Shown here one piece after another: positions 1 to 6,786 of a stretch of 64,000 nucleotides of DNA. Under the pieces are notes generated by a model that worked only from the letters and a program-made list of their open reading frames with translations, ran no database searches and was not told where the DNA came from. Made by a program: the position numbers and the translations under genes. The stretch is from Gluconacetobacter sacchari (GTDB lineage: Bacteria; Pseudomonadota; Alphaproteobacteria; Acetobacterales; Acetobacteraceae). The stretch spans positions 1-64,000 of the forward strand of contig NZ_JABEQJ010000022.1 in the NCBI RefSeq assembly GCF_014174255.1, in the 5' to 3' direction. How positions within the stretch are numbered: position 1 is the stretch's first letter; every line of letters starts with the position of its first letter.

Positions 1-81
1 ATCCCCAATCCACGCCTCCATGAACTCCTGCCCTGGCACTGGAAAGCCCACCAGCAGGTCCACAATACCATCGCCGCCTGA
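1..81 (+). pseudogene. C-terminal fragment of an IS66-type transposase
   Basis: Frame 1 is open from the window edge and ends at TGA 79-81. Its last residues read LHELLPWHWKAHQQ, which resembles the conserved tail of IS66-family TnpC transposases (LHELLPWNW-like). Only about 26 residues lie in the window, so the element may be complete or truncated to the left. The match rests on this short motif. The nearby wrecked genes fit an insertion-rich border. Confidence 0.45.
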
Positions 82-188
82 ATACGCCCGCGTCTCTCGC
101 CGGATGATTACGAAGAAAGAGGGGTCAGCGCTGTCTGCCCTGTCTTCGGCTCCCGATGCCTTTCCATCCGAGCCGCAGGAGCGCCCTC

Positions 189-368
189 ATGGCAGACCAT
201 CGCAAAACCCCGACACGTCTGACCGATACGTTCGAAGCCATTGCGCTGATCGGTGGCGGCATTGCGATCGCATTGACCGCATGGCTGATCGTCGCCGCGC
301 CGGCCTTTCTCGCCGGGATTCCGTCAGATCTCGATCACCGGCACCCGGTTCAGGTCGCGGCCCGATGA
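189..368 (+). CDS. Small single-pass membrane protein, unknown function
   Basis: This 59-residue protein starts at ATG 189 and has one hydrophobic segment at about residues 17-42 (AIALIGGGIAIALTAWLIVA), so it is probably an inner-membrane peptide. Its TGA overlaps the ATG of the next gene (ATGA at 365-368), and the methyltransferase fragment follows 4 nt after that gene. The three therefore form a translationally coupled set. I recognise no family. The overlaps are the main evidence that it is real. Confidence 0.5.
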   Translation: MADHRKTPTRLTDTFEAIALIGGGIAIALTAWLIVAAPAFLAGIPSDLDHRHPVQVAAR

Positions 369-586
369 GCGGACACGCCGAAGCCCACGACGGATCGGGG
401 GGCGCCATCACGGCGTCTCCCAATTCCTGCACCGGGACAGTGGATGCGCTGGTCGACGAGGCGCTTGCCTACCAGGCCGAGGCCTTCGACGCCGATGAGC
501 CGATCGACGGCGGCGACCTCGTGCAATGGTTTGCGGCCTGGCGGATCGCGCTGCGCGACGCGCGGCGGCACAAGCGGCAGGTTTGA
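365..586 (+). CDS. Small acidic hypothetical protein
   Basis: A 73-residue protein with an acidic middle and a basic end (ARRHKRQV). It starts at the ATG overlapping the preceding stop (ATGA) and stops 4 nt before the methyltransferase start at 591. No domain is recognisable. The coupled layout suggests it was co-expressed with the methyltransferase before that gene was broken. It also lies within a longer open frame starting at 20, but the overlapping ATG is the more likely start. Confidence 0.5.
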   Translation: MSGHAEAHDGSGGAITASPNSCTGTVDALVDEALAYQAEAFDADEPIDGGDLVQWFAAWRIALRDARRHKRQV

Positions 587-590
587 GCCG

Positions 591-978
591 ATGTCCGCAC
601 GGATCAGGAGGATCGCGAAGCTGCTGGAGGCAGCCCGGTATTGGCACGACCTCTACACGACGTTCTCCGACTGTATGGAGGCAATGGCGATTTCCATGGC
701 GAACGCCGTCGACCTGAAGCAGCGCGACGAGCGGGAAGCCCGGTATCTGAAGATCGTCGGCCGCTATGACCGGCAGACGATCGAGACCTGGCCCAACGTC
801 CTCGCGGAGGTTGCCCTCTCGATGGAGGAAAGCCCGACCGACATTCTCGGCGCCGTCTTCGGGATGCTGGAACTGCACAATGCGCATCGGGGCCAGTTCT
901 TCACGCCATTCGAGGTGTGCCGCCTCATGGCGGGAGTTCTTATCGGCGATGGCGAGGAGGCCCGGGGAATCATCGAGC
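591..978 (+). pseudogene. N-terminal part of a split N6-adenine DNA methyltransferase
   Basis: From ATG 591 the protein reads MSARIRRIAKLLEAARYWHD and reaches LELHNAHRGQFFTPFEVCRL, which matches plasmid N6-adenine methyltransferases in which HNxxxGQFFTP precedes the SAM-binding part. Family-like sequence stops near 978. The frame then runs on in unrelated sequence to 1172, reading antisense through the BrnA gene. The C-terminal part of the same kind of protein appears at 6458-6759, so the gene was interrupted and lost its middle. It should have no methyltransferase activity. Confidence 0.7.
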
Positions 979-1051
979 AATTTTTGCTGCTCATGATGCG
1001 CCAAACTCCTTCTCGTGCAGGAAAGTGGGCAAAGAAAGGCCAGAGCCACTC

Positions 1052-1393
1052 TTATGCGTGTACCGTCTTCCCGCGCCGTGAAGGCCGTGCAGATCCCGCG
1101 TCTGTTTTCGTGGGCGCCTTACGTAAGGCGCGATTCATAATTTCACGCAGTGCATCATTCATACGAGTCTGATAGCCAGGCCCGTCCTTCTCGAAGAAAG
1201 CCACGACATCAGCGTCAAACCGCACTGTTTTCTGCACTTTACGGGGTCGATAGAAGCGCGCCCGTTCCGCCTGTGACCAGTCACGAATTTCTGGGGCTTC
1301 ATCATCCGTCACAATCTGATCGTCAGGCATGGCCTCCACAGCCCGTAACGCCTGAAGCAGTTCAGGGTCCGTTTTCATATGCTTCGCGCTCAT
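1052..1393 (-). CDS. brnA: BrnA-like antitoxin
   Basis: This 113-residue protein follows BrnT with a 32-nt overlap, the usual toxin-first BrnTA order. The C-terminal half carries the BrnA signature (KVQKTVRFDADVVAFFEKDG, then YQTRMNDALREIM), a ribbon-helix-helix region that binds DNA and neutralises BrnT. In this family BrnA represses its own operon, alone or with BrnT. A long acidic N-terminal extension (residues 8-45) is within the family's range. The assignment rests on motif recognition plus the partner. Confidence 0.85.
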   Translation of the reverse strand: MSAKHMKTDPELLQALRAVEAMPDDQIVTDDEAPEIRDWSQAERARFYRPRKVQKTVRFDADVVAFFEKDGPGYQTRMNDALREIMNRALRKAPTKTDAGSARPSRRGKTVHA

Positions 1394-1658
1394 GGGCAGT
1401 TGCCTTTCTTACGCTGATAATACGACCGTATTCTTCGCCATCCTCCTCATCTTCCACGGGTTCTGTATGAACGACGAAGAGAATTGTGATGCCCTGCACT
1501 TTTCCTATGGTTCGCCACCTGTTCCCATCTGGATGGGGATCAGGCACAGACAATGCGAGCGGATCGTCGTCGAGAACAAACCTGCCGGCTTCCAGAGGCA
1601 GTTTATGCTTCTCCCTGTTTTTCTCATCCTTTTCAGGATCCCATATCCATATGGTCAC
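1362..1658 (-). CDS. brnT: BrnT-like ribonuclease toxin
   Basis: A 98-residue protein with the BrnT opening (WDPEKDEKNREKHKL) and the later RTIGKVQGITILFVVHT and IISVRKATAHEREAYE segments. This is a RelE-fold RNase toxin that cleaves RNA in the cytoplasm. The start is GTG 1658. The antitoxin overlaps downstream, so the two are co-translated. The length matches the family and no lesion is seen, so this module looks functional, unlike the FitAB modules here. Confidence 0.85.
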   Translation of the reverse strand: MTIWIWDPEKDEKNREKHKLPLEAGRFVLDDDPLALSVPDPHPDGNRWRTIGKVQGITILFVVHTEPVEDEEDGEEYGRIISVRKATAHEREAYENGP

Positions 1659-1669
1659 AATCCGCCCCC

Positions 1670-1692
1670 GTAGTTACAGAATTGTAGTTACA
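1670..1692. promoter_or_regulatory. Direct repeat upstream of brnTA
   Basis: The 9-mer GTAGTTACA occurs at 1670-1678 and 1684-1692, directly in front of the brnT GTG start. CCCGT on one side and ACGGG on the other close the unit. Position and repetition suggest an autoregulatory operator for BrnA. That role is inferred. Confidence 0.4.
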
Positions 1693-1791
1693 CGGGTATG
1701 GTTTTGCAACACCGTAGAATGCAATGGTTTCCAACCGGACTTGGCTTTCCCTTCTGTCTCAGACGGCCACGACACAATCAGGCATCAATGA

Positions 1792-2106
1792 TCAGATAGG
1801 ACTGCCTGCAAGAGCAACGTCCGCGCTATGACGAGGTACCAGATGGATATCGATCCGCCGGTCCAGGGCTGCGGCATAGCGTGAAACCATGTCGAAGCTC
1901 GGCATGTGCCGACCGCTTTCGAGCCGGCCCACAACCGATTGAGTGGTTCCCATGCGCCGGGCGATTTCGGCCTGGGTCAGCCCTGCCGTCTGACGCGCCT
2001 CGACCATCTCGCTTACCACCGAAAAGATGGGACCAAGGCGATCATACTCGGCTTTGACCGCTGGATCGGTCAGAAGCTTGCTCTTAAGGGCGGCGAGACT
2101 GGTCAT
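1792..2106 (-). CDS. higA: HigA-like Xre antitoxin
   Basis: A 104-residue protein with a helix-turn-helix at about residues 42-70 (LTQAEIARRMGTTQSVVGRLESG), typical of Xre/HigA antitoxins. It overlaps the toxin gene by 4 nt (ATGA at 2103-2106), giving the toxin-first order of HigBA. It should bind the toxin and repress the operon, probably at the palindrome 2467-2484. The length is normal and the frame intact. Confidence 0.8.
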   Translation of the reverse strand: MTSLAALKSKLLTDPAVKAEYDRLGPIFSVVSEMVEARQTAGLTQAEIARRMGTTQSVVGRLESGRHMPSFDMVSRYAAALDRRIDIHLVPRHSADVALAGSPI

Positions 2107-2435
2107 GATGAAATCTCCTTGGCACGCTGCTCCGCCAGTTTCAGAGCAGCCCTGGGGGTTTTCTGAGTCTTTTCCACGAAGGTATGGACCACGATGACCC
2201 GTCGTCCGATCGCGGTCACATAAAGGGCACGAGCGATGCCATCACGACCGTTGAATCGCATCTCCCAGAGTTTGTCCTGGAGGTGCTTGATATGAGGCGC
2301 ACCCACCCGCTCCAGACCAACGGCTTCAATCCGCTCTGCGACACGCAGGAACGCGGCCTGCATATCCGCAGGAAGAGCCGCGATCTCGGCATCGACGATT
2401 GGCCCAAGCGTCTCGACGGTCCAGTTCATAGACAT
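2103..2435 (-). CDS. higB: HigB/RelE-family toxin (phage Gp49-like)
   Basis: A 110-residue RelE-superfamily protein of the Gp49-like type. Recognisable parts are HIKHLQDKLWEMRFNGRDGIARALYV and VIVVHTFVEKTQKTP, where basic and aromatic residues line the mRNase site. Members cleave ribosome-bound mRNA. It lies first in the operon and overlaps higA by 4 nt. I see no truncation. Confidence 0.8.
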   Translation of the reverse strand: MSMNWTVETLGPIVDAEIAALPADMQAAFLRVAERIEAVGLERVGAPHIKHLQDKLWEMRFNGRDGIARALYVTAIGRRVIVVHTFVEKTQKTPRAALKLAEQRAKEISS

Positions 2436-2466
2436 GAAACATGATGATCACTCTGCATAAGCAGTT

Positions 2467-2484
2467 TATAGCAATAATGCTATA
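2467..2484. promoter_or_regulatory. Palindromic operator candidate of higBA
   Basis: TATAGCA-ATAA-TGCTATA is a perfect 7-bp inverted repeat with a 4-nt spacer, 32 nt upstream of higB in an AT-rich stretch. Xre antitoxins bind such dyads, so this probably overlaps the promoter. Confidence 0.55.
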
Positions 2485-2514
2485 TTGATCGCTATCTCTT
2501 TCTGACGCGCGAGA

Positions 2515-2607
2515 CACTCCGGTTCCCCCCGGCCGGGGCGGGTCATAGGCATCCGGAAAGAGCGCCGTTTCCAGATGCAGATCCGACCGCACCCACAAAC
2601 GCGCCAT
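2515..2607 (-). pseudogene. N-terminal stub of a calcineurin-like phosphoesterase
   Basis: From ATG 2607 the frame reads MARLWVRSDLHLETALFPDA and then DPPRP, the opening of metallophosphoesterases with the metal-binding motif SDLHLE. Similarity ends near 2515, where the reading enters the higBA promoter region. None of the later metal ligands is present. It is a relic, probably of a gene displaced when higBA arrived. Confidence 0.6.
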
Positions 2608-2639
2608 GGACGTTAATCTCCCTTACAGGCGGCCGGCTG

Positions 2640-3524
2640 TCAGGATTTTTTACCTTCCCGCTCGGTTGTCACGGTAGCGGCAAGTTCCTTGAGCGCGGCG
2701 GCGAAGCCGGCGTCAGCCCGCTCCTCCGCGCGGATGGCACGGGCCTCCGCCGCCTGCGCGCGGGATTCCGCACGCGCTTCCGCCGCCTCACGGGACTTTT
2801 CCGCCTTCTCCAGCGCCGTGGCAGCCGTGCTGGCCCGACGTTCTGCGATATCCTGGGCTTTCTCCGCCGCCTGCGCGCGGGCCTGGGCCTCTGCCACCGC
2901 CTGCCGCAGGGCATCGATCTCCCCGGTCTGCCGCTCGGCCGTGGCCCGCGCCGCCTGATGCGCATGGCGTTCAGCGGTCAATTCAGCCGTCAGCCGGTCC
3001 ACCTCCCGCTGCAAGGCGTCCAGCCGGTGCGTCAGCCCCTCAGCCTCGGCCGTGGCGGCAGCCAGAGCTTCAGCCAGTTCCATGGCCTCCCCCCTGGCGT
3101 CGGCCAGCTCCGCAACCGCCTGCGTCTGGATATCGGCGATTTGCTGATCCGCCGCCTCACGGGCCAGCGCCACTTTCTGGTCGGCCGCCGCCTGGATCGC
3201 CTGCTGGGCGGATTGCGCCTTCTGGCGCTCCGCATCGACAAAGCCGGCCAGCATCGCCAGAAAGCCCTGCTTCATCCGCTCGGCCGCACTGTCCATCTCG
3301 GCAGAAACGAGATCGCTGGCTTCGCTCCGGGGTTCTTCCTTCGGGGGATCAACCGGCCGCCCGCGCAGGCTGTCTTTCCATGAATTGAGCAGGGGCAGGA
3401 TCGTGTTCGGACTGCCGCCCCCCAGCTCGTCACGCACCTTGCGCACACTGGGCTTTTCGCCCCGCCCGACAAGGGATTCGGCCGCCTGGGCCACAGTTTC
3501 AGCAGAGATTAGGGTTTCGCTCAT
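2640..3524 (-). CDS. kfrA: KfrA-like plasmid DNA-binding coiled-coil protein
   Basis: A 294-residue protein starting MSETLISAETVAQAAESLVG. The N-terminal domain (about 1-60: GEKPSVRKVRDELGGGSPNT, then NSWKD) is the KfrA winged-helix DNA-binding module. From about residue 85 to 285 the protein is Ala/Glu/Arg-rich with heptad-like spacing, a long alpha-helical coiled coil. KfrA proteins autoregulate and support stable plasmid inheritance. The start at 3524 was chosen because the domain begins there. Repeats suited to autoregulation lie at 3555-3615. Confidence 0.8.
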   Translation of the reverse strand: MSETLISAETVAQAAESLVGRGEKPSVRKVRDELGGGSPNTILPLLNSWKDSLRGRPVDPPKEEPRSEASDLVSAEMDSAAERMKQGFLAMLAGFVDAERQKAQSAQQAIQAAADQKVALAREAADQQIADIQTQAVAELADARGEAMELAEALAAATAEAEGLTHRLDALQREVDRLTAELTAERHAHQAARATAERQTGEIDALRQAVAEAQARAQAAEKAQDIAERRASTAATALEKAEKSREAAEARAESRAQAAEARAIRAEERADAGFAAALKELAATVTTEREGKKS

Positions 3525-3554
3525 AACGCTTCCCTCCCGGATAACGAGCACATC

Positions 3555-3615
3555 ATAACAGATATCAGATAACATACAAGTAATTTGTTATTCAGTTCGT
3601 TATTTTTGTTATCTG
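3555..3615. promoter_or_regulatory. Repeat-rich kfrA operator region
   Basis: This AT-rich stretch just upstream of kfrA holds CAGATAACA at 3566-3574 and its inverse TGTTATCTG at 3607-3615, plus a nearby ATAACAGAT. KfrA proteins bind repeats in their own promoter, so this is the likely site. Binding here is inferred. Confidence 0.5.
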
Positions 3616-3657
3616 TTATCGTCTGAAATGCGCGTCACTAGGGCGCAGAATAGAGAA

Positions 3658-3683
3658 GGCGGGAATGAGCGATCATTCCCGCC
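3658..3683 (-). terminator. Hairpin terminator after the 3690-3944 gene
   Basis: GGCGGGAATGA and TCATTCCCGCC form a perfect 11-bp stem with a 4-nt loop. On the minus strand the hairpin follows the stop of the 3690-3944 gene by 6 nt and is followed by TTCTCTATTCT, so it probably ends that transcript. Confidence 0.6.
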
Positions 3684-3689
3684 TGGTTG

Positions 3690-3944
3690 TTACCAGTAAT
3701 ATTCATGGGGTCGCCGGGTGCCGGTATAAGGAAACACGGCCTCGACAGGATCGAGCTGACCTTTGACGATCAGGCGCGCGATACGCCGGTCCTGATGCCG
3801 GCCAGGGCGAATGTCATGCAGATGGCTGTACCAGTTGGGGGATTCCGAGGCATCCCGTGATCCTCCATACCCACAGCGATCCGCGCGATTGGCCAAGCGA
3901 TGATTACGGCCGTATTTGCGGCTGCGATGATAGGTGCGAGACAT
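3690..3944 (-). CDS. Small basic hypothetical protein
   Basis: An 84-residue, Arg/His/Tyr-rich protein (MSRTYHRSRKYGRNHRLANR at the start, GTRRPHEYYW at the end). No family is recognised and no signal or membrane segment is visible. A good hairpin terminator follows directly, and the basic, aromatic composition is unusual for random frame. The start was placed at MSRTYH rather than the upstream in-frame start at 3962 because the charged core begins there. Confidence 0.45.
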   Translation of the reverse strand: MSRTYHRSRKYGRNHRLANRADRCGYGGSRDASESPNWYSHLHDIRPGRHQDRRIARLIVKGQLDPVEAVFPYTGTRRPHEYYW

Positions 3945-4059
3945 GGGAGCTTTCCTCTCCATGACGCACGGACTGATTTCCGAGCGTACCTACATCGCTC
4001 GTTCTCCTTCACTTAAAATCGGCTGCCCCCTTATCCGGGATGGGCATACTCTGCTCCCG

Positions 4060-4161
4060 CATCGCTCTCGGCTAGGGGGGGGGCAGCATATCAACCTGAC
4101 CGGGGATTACCTCTGGACCGACGCCGGCATCCCAGAAGGGAAGCTCCGCCCTCTCCGGTAA
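4060..4161 (+). pseudogene. tnpA: C-terminal fragment of a Tn3-family transposase
   Basis: The frame ending at TAA 4159-4161 contains QHINLTGDYLW and then GKLRPLR, matching the extreme C-terminus of Tn3-family TnpA (WxHINLTGDYxW...FRPLR). The stop lies 22 nt before a Tn3-type terminal inverted repeat, the normal layout of these elements. Sequence upstream of about 4060 does not look like TnpA, so only the tail remains. A run of nine G at 4075-4083 precedes the motif. Confidence 0.7.
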
Positions 4162-4183
4162 GCCATCACAGCCACCGATAATC

Positions 4184-4221
4184 CTTAGCGTATATCTGTG
4201 CCCGTTTTATGTACGCCCCCC
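4184..4221. repeat. Tn3-family terminal inverted repeat
   Basis: Read on the minus strand this 38-mer begins GGGGGG and ends TACGCTAAG, the pattern of Tn3-family termini (GGGG at the outer end, ACGCTAAG at the inner end). It follows the TnpA fragment by 22 nt. Its outer half recurs imperfectly at 5010-5028 beyond the PIN module. Confidence 0.7.
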
Positions 4222-4251
4222 GGAAGGCGGCCGAAATCGGCCTGAAAACAC

Positions 4252-4674
4252 TCAACCAAGGGCGATGGAACAAAAATCTGCGGGTGTAACGATGCGCGCT
4301 CTCTGGAAACGGCCCTTCTCCAGCAGACCGGCACGATGATCGCCCGTCACGAGGTAGTCGGCATCGAACGCCAGCACCATTGTCAGGAGAAAGGCATCAT
4401 CGGGATCGTTGATGGTCACGTCAGCCGGCAAGGCAGGGAGTTGCTCGGCCACGGATACTTTGCGCATGTTGTTGATCATCGCCCCGACCCGGTGAGGCGG
4501 CAGAATCGGTCGGAGTTTGGGATAGCGACTGACGCGCCTGAGTTCTTCAAGCTGGGCCATGGACGTGACCAGATCGAACCGGTGCGCCCGCCAGGCACGA
4601 TAGATCGCATCAGGAGCGCCACGAGGGTATATCAGAGCGGAAATAAGGATATTGGTATCCAGAACAACCCGCAT
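4252..4674 (-). CDS. PIN-domain ribonuclease toxin
   Basis: A 140-residue protein beginning MRVVLDTNILISALIYPRG, with acidic residues expected of a PIN nuclease: Asp in LDTN, Glu near TSMAQLEELRR, Asp in NDPDDAFLL and Asp in ADYLVTGDH. This layout matches the COG1569-type PIN family of putative toxins, which cleave RNA with Mg2+. The start overlaps the antitoxin stop (TGATG at 4672-4676). The frame is intact. Confidence 0.8.
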   Translation of the reverse strand: MRVVLDTNILISALIYPRGAPDAIYRAWRAHRFDLVTSMAQLEELRRVSRYPKLRPILPPHRVGAMINNMRKVSVAEQLPALPADVTINDPDDAFLLTMVLAFDADYLVTGDHRAGLLEKGRFQRARIVTPADFCSIALG

Positions 4675-4913
4675 CAGTGCCCGCGTGCCCACTGCACGGC
4701 TTCATTCACCAGGTCGGCCAGTTCAGCCTCGCTCATATCCTGGGTCGCCGCTTTAGCCTGGTCTACAGCCTGTTCCAGCAGGTAGGACCGCACGGCATCC
4801 TCGATGAAACGGGACAGATCGCCTTTGCGCCCTCCCCCATTGGCGGCGAGAAACATGCGAACGGACTGATCCACTTCAGATGAAACCGCGATATTCCAGC
4901 GGGTGGTGGACAT
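4674..4913 (-). CDS. RHH-type antitoxin of the PIN module
   Basis: A 79-residue protein with a ribbon-helix-helix-like N-terminus (TTRWNIAVSSEVDQSVRMFL), then GDLSRFIEDAVRSYLLEQAV and an acidic C-terminal tail suited to toxin binding. It precedes and overlaps the PIN gene. It probably acts as antitoxin and autorepressor. The exact family is not certain. Confidence 0.7.
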   Translation of the reverse strand: MSTTRWNIAVSSEVDQSVRMFLAANGGGRKGDLSRFIEDAVRSYLLEQAVDQAKAATQDMSEAELADLVNEAVQWARGH

Positions 4914-5009
4914 GGCTTACCTCCATATCGGTAGATAAACACCTATACACCGATATTGCCGGTTTGTGAAATTTTCCATGTCGCTTTCTCGGTGACGTGC
5001 GATCGGCCA

Positions 5010-5204
5010 GTTTTATGTAACGCCCCCAACTATGCCGCCCATCGCGCCGAACTCGCCCGCTCCATCGGCCTGGGGTGCAGGATCTCGGCCACCACAGACC
5101 AGGCCGAGGTTGACCCTCCGGTGTCGGCCGAAAGCGCCCCAGGTGGACCGACCATCACCCACCTGCCGGAACGCCGGCGCGGCCGGCGGCCGAAATCGGC
5201 CTGA
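5010..5204 (+). other. Gene remnant repeating the edges of the Tn3-like scar
   Basis: This stretch starts with TTTTATGTAACGCCCCC and ends with GGCGGCCGAAATCGGCCTGA. The same two segments stand side by side at 4204-4246, next to the Tn3 terminus. The open frame ends ...GRRPKSA before TGA 5202-5204, so the tail of some coding gene was duplicated or deleted around the PIN cassette. I cannot name the gene. No intact coding sequence is seen between 4914 and 5211. Confidence 0.45.
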
Positions 5205-5211
5205 AGGCGTT

Positions 5212-5629
5212 CTATGCGTCGCCCCAAGGGTTCACGAGAGCAATTCCGCACCGGACGAAATCGCGTGTGTTTCGTGTCGCCAATGCAGCCCCTCGCGAGC
5301 GGGTCGCGGCGGCGATCTGGGCATCGAACTGACTGATGGGCTCCCCGTCCTGCCGGCGTCGGGACGCGATATCAGCATAAGCCTGGGCCGCCTCGCCGTC
5401 GAACGAGAGGATGCGGCCGGAAAAATCCTCTTCGAACATGGCGCGCGCGGCCGCAACCAGCATGTTACGCCGCCGCCCTTCCGGCAGCAGCGCCAGTCCA
5501 TACCTCCGCCTGGGTAATGGTGGTAGTGAACAGGGCCGTCAGGGGCTGGCTGGACATCCAGGCCAGCACGCCCTGGTCGGGCTCGGACCTCATCAACTCG
5601 GAGAGGACGTTGGTATCGAGAACGATCAC
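5212..5629 (-). pseudogene. fitB: fitB PIN toxin, frameshifted
   Basis: GTG 5629 overlaps the fitA stop and begins VIVLDTNVLSELMRSEPDQG, a FitB/VapC PIN domain, continuing to ITQAEV at about 5509. The family then expects ILYGLALLPEGRRR. That sequence is present but in another frame (YGLALLPEGRRRNMLV...), and continues to ISQFDAQIAA, RNTRDF and the end at 5212. A net loss of about 5 nt at 5502-5510 breaks the frame, so no full-length nuclease can be made while the antitoxin stays intact. The second fitB on this element is broken differently. Confidence 0.8.
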
Positions 5630-5871
5630 CCCCCGAAATCCACGTCCCGGATCGCCTCACGAGCCACAACAGGCAGATCCACGCCGCCCAGCCTGGCGAA
5701 GCGCTGATGAATCGTTTGTCCTGCATCCACGGACAAGGAAGCCTCGGTGGAAAGAGCCGCGCGCAGGATGTCGCGTGCTTCCTCTTCCATGGAACGGCCA
5801 TGCTGGGCTGCCCGCAGGCGAAGCCGCTTCCTGAGACTGTCGTCGATGTTGCGGATGGTCATGACGGCCAC
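5626..5871 (-). CDS. fitA: FitA-like antitoxin, copy 1
   Basis: An 81-residue ribbon-helix-helix antitoxin. VMTIRNIDDSLRKRLRLRAA is the DNA-binding part, HGRSMEEEARDILRAAL the second helix pair, and the C-terminal tail wraps the PIN toxin. The start is GTG 5871, homologous to the ATG of copy 2. Copy 2 at 28179 is a close paralogue. A 13-bp perfect inverted repeat lies 12 nt upstream. Confidence 0.85.
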   Translation of the reverse strand: MAVMTIRNIDDSLRKRLRLRAAQHGRSMEEEARDILRAALSTEASLSVDAGQTIHQRFARLGGVDLPVVAREAIRDVDFGG

Positions 5872-5882
5872 GGAAACCTCCA

Positions 5883-5915
5883 GCAGTCAATGACTGCATT
5901 GTAGTCATTGACTGC
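5883..5915. promoter_or_regulatory. fitA operator, 13-bp perfect inverted repeat
   Basis: GCAGTCAATGACT and AGTCATTGACTGC form a perfect dyad with a 7-nt spacer, immediately before fitA. A related dyad (GCAGTCATTG...CAATGATTGC) precedes fitA copy 2 at 28132-28164, which supports a shared FitA recognition sequence. Confidence 0.7.
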
Positions 5916-6010
5916 TCATCCTTCAACATCACAGCGCCTGTGGCACCCTTTACGGCAAGGACGCCAACGGAGAGAAGGTTGAAGCAGGTTGGACGGTATG
6001 GGCCGCCCAT

Positions 6011-6184
6011 TCAGCCGCCTTTCAGAAAATCCCCAAGGCCCTGTTCGAGCAAGGCCGCGATCTCGACGGGCATCTCGCCGATTGCGAACGCCCGTTGACA
6101 ACCCGTACCTTCGAACGCGGACGTATCAGGCGGTCCCCCAGGCTTTTTTCCCGGAGCCTCTTCGTCATGGAAAGGATCGTGCAT
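6011..6184 (-). CDS. Possible small hypothetical protein
   Basis: A 57-residue frame starting MHDPFHDEEAPGKKPGGPPD and ending LLEQGLGDFLKGG. Composition is acidic then hydrophobic, without a recognised family. The opposite strand is also open here (KALFEQGRDLDGHLADCERP), so the coding strand is uncertain. No ribosome-binding site or partner is clear. The stretch 5916-6320 otherwise shows nothing I can identify. Confidence 0.3.
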   Translation of the reverse strand: MHDPFHDEEAPGKKPGGPPDTSAFEGTGCQRAFAIGEMPVEIAALLEQGLGDFLKGG

Positions 6185-6323
6185 ACCGTCTGACCTGCTA
6201 AGGGACTGCCGCCTGGGGTGATGCGTCACCGTACCAACCGCATGTGCCACGAACAGACAAAACAAGCAGTACGGTTGCCAGAAAATCGCGGTTTGCCCAC
6301 TGCCCTCCAGTCGGAAACACGCT

Positions 6324-6459
6324 CTACCAAGGCTGTGCAACGTCAGGTTTGGGTTCGATCTCAAAGCGCATGGGCTTGAATCCAGACAGGTCATACTGGG
6401 TCAGATCGGCTGTCGCAACGAAATCCTCCGCCTCCCTGTCACTGCGCAGCGAGGGCATG
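6324..6459 (-). pseudogene. Fragment of a CopG-family antitoxin
   Basis: The minus-strand frame reads LRSDREAEDFVATADLTQYD and then LSGFKPMRFEIEPK. This is the conserved N-terminal part of CopG-type antitoxins (SDEEAExFVxTADLxEYDLSG...RFExEPK). It stops at PDVAQPW instead of continuing into the DNA-binding helices, so only a stub remains. Its start abuts the methyltransferase C-terminal fragment, marking the right edge of the inserted island. Confidence 0.65.
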
Positions 6460-6759
6460 GAACTATACATGCACGTCACCGCGATCGACGTGGATCCCCG
6501 CGCAGCGCACATGGCGTTCGTCCAGTTCTCGCTGCTGCATATCCCGGCGACCGTGATCGTTGGCAATTCGCTGACGCTGGAGACCCGCGAATACTGGTTC
6601 ACGCCGGCCCATATTCTCGGCGGGTAGTCGCGCAAGCTGGCCGCAAGTGCTGCTGCTGCGCCTGAGGCTTCAGCCCCGGTCGCCCCCGTGGCGACGCCAG
6701 GTGTGCCCACCCAGCCAGTGCCCGCCGAGCGCCCGCTGCTGCAACTTTCCCTGTTCTGA
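6458..6759 (+). pseudogene. C-terminal part of the split N6-adenine methyltransferase
   Basis: From the ATG at 6458 the frame reads MHVTAIDVDPRAAHMAFVQF, then LLHIPATVIVGNSLTL and FTPAHILGG, typical of the C-terminal half of plasmid N6-adenine methyltransferases whose N-terminal half lies at 591-978. TAG at 6625-6627 stands where the family usually has Trp (GGW). Beyond it the same frame continues as SRKLAASAAAAPEA to the expected end PLLQLSLF at 6757-6759. The gene is thus split, missing its middle and carrying a nonsense codon. Confidence 0.7.
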
Positions 6760-6786
6760 ACCGCGCCGAAGCGCTGGAGAAACGCC

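Noticed and set aside
20-586. A 188-codon open frame from position 20
   Set aside because: Its first half reads through the IS66-type tail and the small membrane gene in another frame; only the part from ATG 365, which overlaps the preceding stop, looks like a real gene.
4075-4083. Run of nine G as a possible phase-variation tract
   Set aside because: It lies in a truncated Tn3 transposase tail, not in a live gene, so slippage would have no product to switch.
5916-6180. Plus-strand open frame with KDANGEKVEAGWTVWAAHS
   Set aside because: The opposite strand is equally open, no start or ribosome-binding site is clear and no family is recognised, so no gene was called on this strand.
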